Made by a program: the position numbers and the translations under genes. A stretch of DNA of 64,000 nt from Pacificispira sp040217575 (lineage in GTDB: Bacteria; Pseudomonadota; Alphaproteobacteria; UBA8366; Aestuariispiraceae): assembly GCA_040217575.1 (NCBI GenBank), contig JAVJPW010000002.1, positions 620,001 through 684,000 on the forward strand, in the 5' to 3' direction. Under the pieces are notes generated by a model that did no database searches, was not told the DNA's origin, and saw only the letters and a program-made list of their open reading frames with translations. Below, piece after piece: positions 58,918 to 64,000 of this stretch; position 1 is the stretch's first letter; every line of letters begins with the position of its first letter.

Positions 58918-59710
58918 CCGACGGGCTGCGACTCCGCCACGATTGACGCGAATTTCGCCCCTGTCATTCGCCTTGTGGGTCACGCTGGGGGCGGTCCTTC
59001 TGGTTTCCATGGGCGATGTTGCGCCGTCCGTCACGCAACTGGCCGAAGGCATACCCGGCATGTTTTCGCTGGTCGACCGGATGCTGCCGCCGAACATGGA
59101 AGCCCGCTTTCTGGAACGGGTCGCCCTTCGAATTGTGGAGACATTCCAGATCGCCCTGGTCGGCGCCGTAATCGGTATCGTGCTAAGCTTTCCCATTGCG
59201 TGGCTGGCCTCGCGCGGGGTGTCGCCGCTGGGTGGCGGCGCGTTTCTGTTCAAGGCACTGGTTTCCTTCCTTCGCACGGTGCCGGACCTGGTCTGGGCTT
59301 TGTTGTTCGTCGTGACGGTCGGTTTGGGCGCCGTTGCGGGCACGATGACCATCATTGTCGATACGATCGGGTTCTGCGGCCGTTTCTTTGCGGAAGCGAT
59401 GGAAGATGCGGACAAGGAACCGCAGGAGGCGTTGTCCGCCATCGGGGCCGGACGGGTCTCGATCCTGCTGGGCGCGATCTACCCCGATGCCGCGCCGTCG
59501 ATGATCAACGCGTCGCTATTCGCGCTGGAAAAGGCGGTGCGTTCATCCGTTGTGTTGGGGCTTGTCGGCGCGGGCGGGATCGGTCAGGAACTGAAAGTCG
59601 CCTTCGACCTGTTTCAATATCAGAATGCCGCGACCATCATTCTGGTCATCTTCATCATTGTCCTGGTGATGGAATACCTGACGGACCGGTTGCGCGCACG
59701 GGTTCAGTAA
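58910..59710 (+). CDS. phnE: Phosphonate ABC transporter permease
   Basis: 266-residue inner-membrane permease with about five helices (LSFALWVTLGAVLLVSMG at the N-terminus) and the cytoplasmic EAA motif region EALSAIGAGRVSILLGAIYP. The segment VSFLRTVPDLVWALLFVVTVGLG and VRSSVVLGLVGAGGIGQEL are PhnE-typical. ATG 58910 lies inside the end of phnC (8-base overlap). Single PhnE here, acting as homodimer. Confidence 0.9.
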   Translation: MSDRRAATPPRLTRISPLSFALWVTLGAVLLVSMGDVAPSVTQLAEGIPGMFSLVDRMLPPNMEARFLERVALRIVETFQIALVGAVIGIVLSFPIAWLASRGVSPLGGGAFLFKALVSFLRTVPDLVWALLFVVTVGLGAVAGTMTIIVDTIGFCGRFFAEAMEDADKEPQEALSAIGAGRVSILLGAIYPDAAPSMINASLFALEKAVRSSVVLGLVGAGGIGQELKVAFDLFQYQNAATIILVIFIIVLVMEYLTDRLRARVQ

Positions 59711-59726
59711 AAGGAAGGGATTGAAC

Positions 59727-60872
59727 GTGAACGGAAGAAATTGGGTCATCTCGGGCGGGCAGGCTGTTCGCGGCGATCATGTCTCTGCCGAACCGGTTGT
59801 CATTGTCGATGGGTATTTCGTCGATGCCGCACCGGTCGATGCCCGCGCATTCGTTGCGGACGGGCTGATCCTGGCGCCGGGAATAATAGATGTTCATGGC
59901 GATGGATTCGAACGCAACCTGTCACCACGGCCGAAGGTTCATTTCGACCTGGACACGGCGATCCTTGAGACGGACCGCCAACTGATAGCGAACGGGATCA
60001 CGACAGCCTATCTGGCACTGACCGTTTCGTGGGAACCGGGTCTGCGCAGCCTTGAGATGGGGCGCAAGGTGGTCGCCGCGCTTCAGCGCCTGCGCCCAAA
60101 CCTCAGCTGTGATATCCGTTTGCAATTGCGATGGGAGATTTTCGCCCTTGAGGCAGCGGACCAGATCGCCGAATGGCTGACGCTGGACCCGACACCGACC
60201 CTGGCTTTCAACGATCATTTCATCGGCATGCGCGACGGGAAGCGCATGGTGCATAAATTGGGTCAATATGCGTCGCGTGCCGGTCTGAGCGAGGATGAAT
60301 ACAAGGCCCTGATGGACGAAGTCGGATCGCGGGAGGGTCAGGTTCCAACTGCGGTCGCGCGGTTGGCGGACGCGGCACAGAAGGCGGGCGTCATCTGTTT
60401 CGCCCATGATGAGGAGACCGTGGCCGCACGCCGGGAAAACCGGTCTATGGGGATTACCGTGTCCGAGTTCCCGCTGGCGGAGGAAACCGCCAGGGATGCC
60501 GTCAATGCCGGCGAACACACGATCCTGGGGGCGCCGAACGTGATGCGCGGCGGAAGCCATGTCGGGGCGATGGACGCCGGTCCGGCGGTCAAGGCCGGGC
60601 TGTGTACGGTTCTGGCATCCGACTATTACTTCCCCGCACCACTGTCCGCGGTCCTGAAACTGTCGGAAGGGACAGATGACCTGCCGCGCTATTGGCCGGT
60701 CGTCGCGGGCAATGCGGCCGCGGCCTGCGGGCTGAATGACCGCGGGACGATTGCAGCGGGCCGACGCGCCGACCTTGTCGCGTTCCGCGACACCGCAGCG
60801 GGCCCGGTGGTGGAAGCCGTTTTCTGCGGCGGAACGCCGTCGTTCATCCGTGACGCGGCGCGGGTTTTGTGA
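59727..60872 (+). CDS. phnM: PhnM-like phosphonate amidohydrolase
   Basis: 381-residue metal-dependent amidohydrolase resembling PhnM, which in the C-P lyase pathway removes pyrophosphate from ribose 1-methylphosphonate 5-triphosphate. Seen: APGIIDVHGDGFERNLSPRP (50-69), with HGD replacing the usual HTD, NGITTAYLALTVSWEPG, CFAHDEETVAARREN, VSEFPLAEETARDA, GAPNVMRGGSHVG, and ASDYYFPAPL with a late metal Asp. GTG 59727 is preferred, spaced 7-8 bases from AAGGAAGGG; a TTG at 59721 would be too close. It follows phnE by 16 bases. The C-P lyase core genes (phnGHIJKL) are absent here, so the true substrate may differ. Confidence 0.78.
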   Translation: MNGRNWVISGGQAVRGDHVSAEPVVIVDGYFVDAAPVDARAFVADGLILAPGIIDVHGDGFERNLSPRPKVHFDLDTAILETDRQLIANGITTAYLALTVSWEPGLRSLEMGRKVVAALQRLRPNLSCDIRLQLRWEIFALEAADQIAEWLTLDPTPTLAFNDHFIGMRDGKRMVHKLGQYASRAGLSEDEYKALMDEVGSREGQVPTAVARLADAAQKAGVICFAHDEETVAARRENRSMGITVSEFPLAEETARDAVNAGEHTILGAPNVMRGGSHVGAMDAGPAVKAGLCTVLASDYYFPAPLSAVLKLSEGTDDLPRYWPVVAGNAAAACGLNDRGTIAAGRRADLVAFRDTAAGPVVEAVFCGGTPSFIRDAARVL

Positions 60873-61019
60873 CCATCATCTCCGCCCTGAAGCTTAAGCT
60901 TTCGGGTCGGGTCATTGGTCCCCTTCCGCAGCAACCGACAATTTTTCATCTTGTGCTACGGGAGGATTGACCGTGGCATGTCGCTGTGACGCCGCCTGGC
61001 CGAACCGTTCTCCATCCGC

Positions 61020-63191
61020 TTAAGCCTCACGGACGCGGGTCAAGAAACGGTCGACCTCTCCGCTAAGCGCCTGGGCTTGTCTTGCAAGCTCGTCCGAAGC
61101 GCTCAACATCTCATCGGCTGATTTTCCAGCCTGGACCACGGCTTGGGCGACGCCGTCAATGTTGGCAGAGACGTCCTGCGTACCTGCGGCAGCCTGCTGA
61201 ATATTGCGGGAAATTTCCTCGGTGGCCGACCCTTGCTCTTCCACTGCCGAGGCGATGGTTGTGGCAATTTCATTGATTTCCTTGATGATTTCACTGATAT
61301 CGCGAATTGAAGCGGCCGAGTCGCTGGTGGCGCCTTGCATGCTGGTAATTTGTACACCTATTTCCTCGGTCGCCCTTGCGGTCTGGTTTGCAAGCGATTT
61401 GACTTCGGAAGCAACGACCGCGAACCCCTTGCCCATATCGCCGGCCCGCGCCGCTTCGATTGTTGCGTTCAGGGCCAAAAGATTGGTCTGTTCGGCGATT
61501 TCCTGGATCAGGCTGACCACGGCACCGATTTTTTGGGCTGCAGCGACCAAGGTCTCGACTTGTTGGTTACTCTTCTCCGCTCGGTCGGAAGCATCACTGG
61601 TAATCGCCGAAGATTTTGTGACTTGTTGGCTGATTTCTCCAATTGATGCGGTAAGCTCTTCCGTCGCACTGGCCACGGTTTGGACGTTGCTGGTTGCCTC
61701 TTCAGACGCGGCGGAAACGGTTGTGGCCTGGGTTTTGGTCTGCTCCGTAGCGGCTGACATGGATTGCGCCCGCTGCTGGATCTGCAAGGCCGTCGCGGAA
61801 ACCGCCTCGACAACAGTCTTTACGCTGCTTTCAAAGGCGTTGGCCAAATCAAGCATGGCCTGCCTCTTCTCCTCCTGTATCTGTCGATCTTTTTCCTGCG
61901 CCCGACGGTCCTGTTCGGCTTGTTCTTTTCGCATCCGATCGACTTCAATGGCGTTCTCTTTGAAGACCTGAACTGTCAGAGCCATTTCGCCGATCTCATC
62001 CTTGCGATCAGTTTCCGGGATTTCCACCGTATTGTCGCCGTCGGCCAGGTTGGACATTGCGGTCGTCAATCTTCGGATCGGCTTTGCCGCGGATGTGCCG
62101 GCGAAGAAGCCAGCCACCAAAATGGCAGCTATACAGGCGGCGATGGCGAACAGCATCGTATTCCTGACATCGAATATCGCCGCATAGACCTGTTCGTGTG
62201 GGATACGCACCAGAACAGACCAGCCGAGACCAGGGTAGTCGTAGGCGCCGTCTGAATGTGCAAAGCCTGACGCTTGCAAAATCCCCTTCCGCGCATGAAG
62301 GCTGTCCATGCTGCCGACTTCACCGTTCACCGCTGCCACGGCGGCTTCCACGCCCAGTTCCGCGAGGTTGAGTTGCCCGACAATGTCCCAATTGCGGGTA
62401 TATGTGCTCCAGCCCTGACCTGCCGGATCGTAATCGACGATAATCCGGCCTTCAGGATCGAGTACGGTAATCTCCGCTTCGGATTCGCCCTGTGCCGCCA
62501 AACCCTGGTACGATTGTTCAACAATCTGTTCGACCAAACCGAAATCGGCAAAATTGATCCAAACACCGATCGACCGGCCTGAATTGTCCGTGACCGGAGC
62601 CGAGAAAGTAATCACATAATCATCGTCGCCATAGATCGAGTTTATGATCTCGTTGCGCGATGGCTGTTCCACGGCCGTGCCGGTCAGACCGTTGCTTCCC
62701 ACCAGGAAGTCGCCGGTCATCGCATTGCGGAACCATTTGGCATCCGCAAAGTTCTGTCGATAAAGCTGGCTCGTATCAAGCGGTTGCCCCAGCGCATCAA
62801 CGGTATTCACGGCCAGAACGTCGCCCTGTTCATCCAGCAGCAACATCAGTTTGTAGAGACCGTAGCCGGTCATGTAGCCGTTCATGGCGTGAATTAGCGG
62901 ATTGTCATCCGATTGGTTACGCCAGTTGGTGGGGTCCTGTGCCGCGTTGTTCAATCCGAACGCCTGTACGTCGCCGTACCGTTCGAACAGGTTGCGGTCG
63001 ATCACGTCGCCAACCGTGGTGGCTTCAACCTGAACGACCCTGCGAAAGGCGTCCTGGAACTCACTTTGAGACGCGATATAGACGGCAAGAATGGTAACTG
63101 CCGGAACGACGCCGAAGATTAACAGCAAAGCGGTGAGCTTTGTCCGGATTCGAGTCAAACTTAGGGATTTGAGTTGAAGTTCCATGACCAT
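61020..63191 (-). CDS. Methyl-accepting chemotaxis protein with dCache-type sensor
   Basis: 723-residue transmembrane chemoreceptor: TM1 (about 18-41), a periplasmic sensor of about 260 residues resembling a double Cache domain (DVQAFGLNNAAQDPTNW, GSNGLTGTAVEQPSRNEI, WSTYTRNWDIVGQ), TM2 (LFAIAACIAAILVAGFFAG), a HAMP domain (PIRRLTTAMSNLADGD), a coiled coil with an Arg/Gln/Glu-rich linker and a C-terminal signalling hairpin (VVASEVKSLANQTARATEEIG; FAVVA preceding). It senses a small periplasmic ligand and controls CheA. Start ATG 63191 is used; 63185 is equally possible. No chemotaxis genes are adjacent. The ligand is unknown, though location beside the phosphonate/peptide uptake genes is suggestive. 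Confidence 0.93.
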   Translation of the reverse strand: MVMELQLKSLSLTRIRTKLTALLLIFGVVPAVTILAVYIASQSEFQDAFRRVVQVEATTVGDVIDRNLFERYGDVQAFGLNNAAQDPTNWRNQSDDNPLIHAMNGYMTGYGLYKLMLLLDEQGDVLAVNTVDALGQPLDTSQLYRQNFADAKWFRNAMTGDFLVGSNGLTGTAVEQPSRNEIINSIYGDDDYVITFSAPVTDNSGRSIGVWINFADFGLVEQIVEQSYQGLAAQGESEAEITVLDPEGRIIVDYDPAGQGWSTYTRNWDIVGQLNLAELGVEAAVAAVNGEVGSMDSLHARKGILQASGFAHSDGAYDYPGLGWSVLVRIPHEQVYAAIFDVRNTMLFAIAACIAAILVAGFFAGTSAAKPIRRLTTAMSNLADGDNTVEIPETDRKDEIGEMALTVQVFKENAIEVDRMRKEQAEQDRRAQEKDRQIQEEKRQAMLDLANAFESSVKTVVEAVSATALQIQQRAQSMSAATEQTKTQATTVSAASEEATSNVQTVASATEELTASIGEISQQVTKSSAITSDASDRAEKSNQQVETLVAAAQKIGAVVSLIQEIAEQTNLLALNATIEAARAGDMGKGFAVVASEVKSLANQTARATEEIGVQITSMQGATSDSAASIRDISEIIKEINEIATTIASAVEEQGSATEEISRNIQQAAAGTQDVSANIDGVAQAVVQAGKSADEMLSASDELARQAQALSGEVDRFLTRVREA

Positions 63192-63634
63192 TTCCGCCCG
63201 AGTACATTTTTTTGATTGATTTAGGCTAGCGGCCATTTTCTTAAGATACGATGAATGGCCACATGCTTCCGGCCATGTTTCCCTCGAAGTTCGCCTCGAA
63301 CACCGAATGCGGAGAGAATTTTCTTTGGAGGGAACGGGAGTTTCAGGGCCCACACGGACGCCACCCACATCGGAATTTTCTGACTGGTAAAAGGTATGTG
63401 GGCGGCGGGCTTATCCTCCTGGATCGGAGTTCCATGCGCGCGCATCGCATTCATATGCCGTGGTCCAGTGGCAACCCGGTTCACGACCCCACATGGCCAT
63501 CCAGCATCATGCGTCGAATCCGGGACAAGTCGACAGGGACCATTGCGTGCCCCGGATCATTTCGCGCCCGTGCACAGCCTGCGTTCAAGTAACGGACCGT
63601 TACCGGAATACCTTTGTCGGAGAAAAAGATGCTG
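63192..63634. other. 443-base intergenic region upstream of chemoreceptor
   Basis: No gene is supported. Short reading frames on both strands lack ribosome sites and family features. AT-rich sequence at 63205-63245 is the probable chemoreceptor promoter area. A GCCATT/AATGGC pair and an ATGGCC/GGCCAT pair near 63230-63285 could form small hairpins; no function is assigned. Confidence 0.4.
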
Positions 63635-63711
63635 TGGCTGGGGTGCTAGGATTCGAACCTAGGAATGCCGGTACCAAAAACCGGTGCGTTAGACCGCTTC
63701 GCCACACCCCA
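63635..63711 (-). tRNA. tRNA-Gln (anticodon TTG)
   Basis: Reading leftward from 63711: acceptor TGGGGTG pairs with CACCCCA, D-arm with AGCGGT, anticodon stem CCGGT/ACCGG enclosing loop TTTTGGT (anticodon TTG at loop positions 3-5, decoding CAA/CAG), T-arm with GGTTCGAATCC, discriminator G and encoded CCA at 63635-63637. The weak U1-A72 pair and G73 are glutamine identity elements. 77 bases including CCA. Confidence 0.97.
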
Positions 63712-63724
63712 TTTGCGCCAGTGC

Positions 63725-63753
63725 CTGTCCGTTCGGAAGGTCCCGCCGGACAG
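63725..63753 (-). other. 7-bp inverted repeat between tRNA-Gln and last gene
   Basis: CTGTCCG (63725-63731) and CGGACAG (63747-63753) are perfect inverted arms with a 15-base loop, 68 bases beyond the stop of the partial gene. There is no T-run. It may be a weak terminator or tRNA leader structure. Confidence 0.25.
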
Positions 63754-63820
63754 CGTCGCAATTTAGTGAGGTCGTGCCTGACGGGCAAGCACGGAAAGCC
63801 GTCAAATTATCGGAAATCGA

Positions 63821-64000
63821 CTATTGCTTGGCGGCGATCATCAGCATGAACGGTGCGGGGTTGTCGCCATGTTCGAACTGCAACTCGCCCATCGCCGTTA
63901 TGACCTTGCGCCCCTTGTTTTTCATGGCGGCGTTCAGTTCGTAGTCCACGTGCTGTGCCGGCAGCACGGTCTTGTCGATGAATTCCATGAAATGTCGCAC
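63821..64000 (-). CDS. C-terminal fragment of an unidentified protein (gene continues past window)
   Basis: Open frame of 59 codons before TAG at 63821-63823, continuing beyond the window end. The last residues, EFIDKTVLPAQHVDYELNAA followed by a stretch ending PFMLMIAAKQ, look like a genuine protein C-terminus with good alphaproteobacterial codon use. A terminal strand of the form (P/A)FMLMIAAK is compatible with SAM methyltransferases, but too little is present for assignment. It lies 109 bases upstream of tRNA-Gln on the same strand. Confidence 0.55.
   Translation of the reverse strand: MRHFMEFIDKTVLPAQHVDYELNAAMKNKGRKVITAMGELQFEHGDNPAPFMLMIAAKQ

Noticed and set aside
60973..61023. A 16-codon GTG-start frame behind GGAGGA, before the chemoreceptor's 3' end
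   Set aside because: The ribosome site is good, but the peptide is very short, overlaps the convergent gene and has no leader-peptide features such as codon runs or an attenuator.
63192..63245. Possible FliA (sigma-28) flagellar promoter for the chemoreceptor (TAAG and GCCTAAAT on the minus strand)
   Set aside because: Spacing is 13 rather than 15 bases and the GCCGATAA element is degenerate.
1..64000. CRISPR arrays, insertion sequences, rRNA operons
   Set aside because: No regularly spaced repeats, transposase motifs or rRNA sequence were recognised on reading either strand.

Overview
The window looks like chromosomal DNA of a GC-rich alphaproteobacterium, probably Rhodospirillales-like and plausibly marine. 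This rests on the DUF2849-CysI-DUF934 sulfite reductase operon, a DUF1491 gene, a ClpB gene with an alphaproteobacterial RpoH-type promoter, a tRNA-Gln with encoded CCA, and several catabolic modules for compatible solutes and phosphonates. The genus cannot be named from sequence alone. No rRNA, CRISPR array or intact insertion sequence was seen.

Layout. 0.1-6.3 kb: envelope polysaccharide genes (O-antigen ligase/polymerase-like protein, GT4 glycosyltransferase, AsnB-type amidotransferase) translationally coupled to pyrC, then a convergent class IV aminotransferase. 6.3-7.0 kb: an XRE/S24-like regulator without the protease residues. 7.2-11.5 kb: a compact seven-gene cassette of podovirus head-assembly type (T7-like portal, Bbp19-like protein, scaffold-like protein, a small protein sharing the scaffold C-terminal motif, a proline-rich protein, a possible permuted papain-like protein). 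No capsid, terminase, tail, integrase or lysis gene is visible. 11.8-14.7 kb: a second AsnB paralogue and a SAM methyltransferase. 14.7-16.4 kb: a TmpA/TmpB-like oxidative phosphonate-degradation pair. 16.7-19.3 kb: clpB.

19.3-25.3 kb: a TPR-like/sulfotransferase-like protein, an unusual tandem transglutaminase-like protein with a coupled partner of unknown function, an alpha/beta hydrolase and a TauE/SafE permease. 25.4-28.5 kb: UDP-sugar 6-dehydrogenase, a TIM-barrel protein and a membrane desaturase. 28.6-34.8 kb: a LysR regulator, then a leftward operon of methylmalonyl-CoA mutase, D-carbamoylase, D-hydantoinase and hydantoin racemase. 35-39.3 kb: TyrA-like dehydrogenase, amidase and an EutB/EutC-like pair. 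39.3-42.9 kb: sulfite reduction operon behind a conspicuous triple-repeat operator. 42.9-51.0 kb: membrane, c-di-GMP, DusA, VOC and GlxA-type genes.

51.4-57.0 kb: a complete peptide/opine-type ABC transporter with a structured leader. 57.2-60.9 kb: PhnDCE transporter plus a PhnM-like hydrolase, with no C-P lyase core. 61-63.2 kb: a chemoreceptor. The window ends with tRNA-Gln and the C-terminus of an unidentified gene. Together with TmpAB, the phosphonate transporter suggests scavenging of organophosphonates. The AsnB genes, methyltransferase, glycosyltransferase and sugar dehydrogenase fit synthesis of an amidated or otherwise decorated surface glycan.
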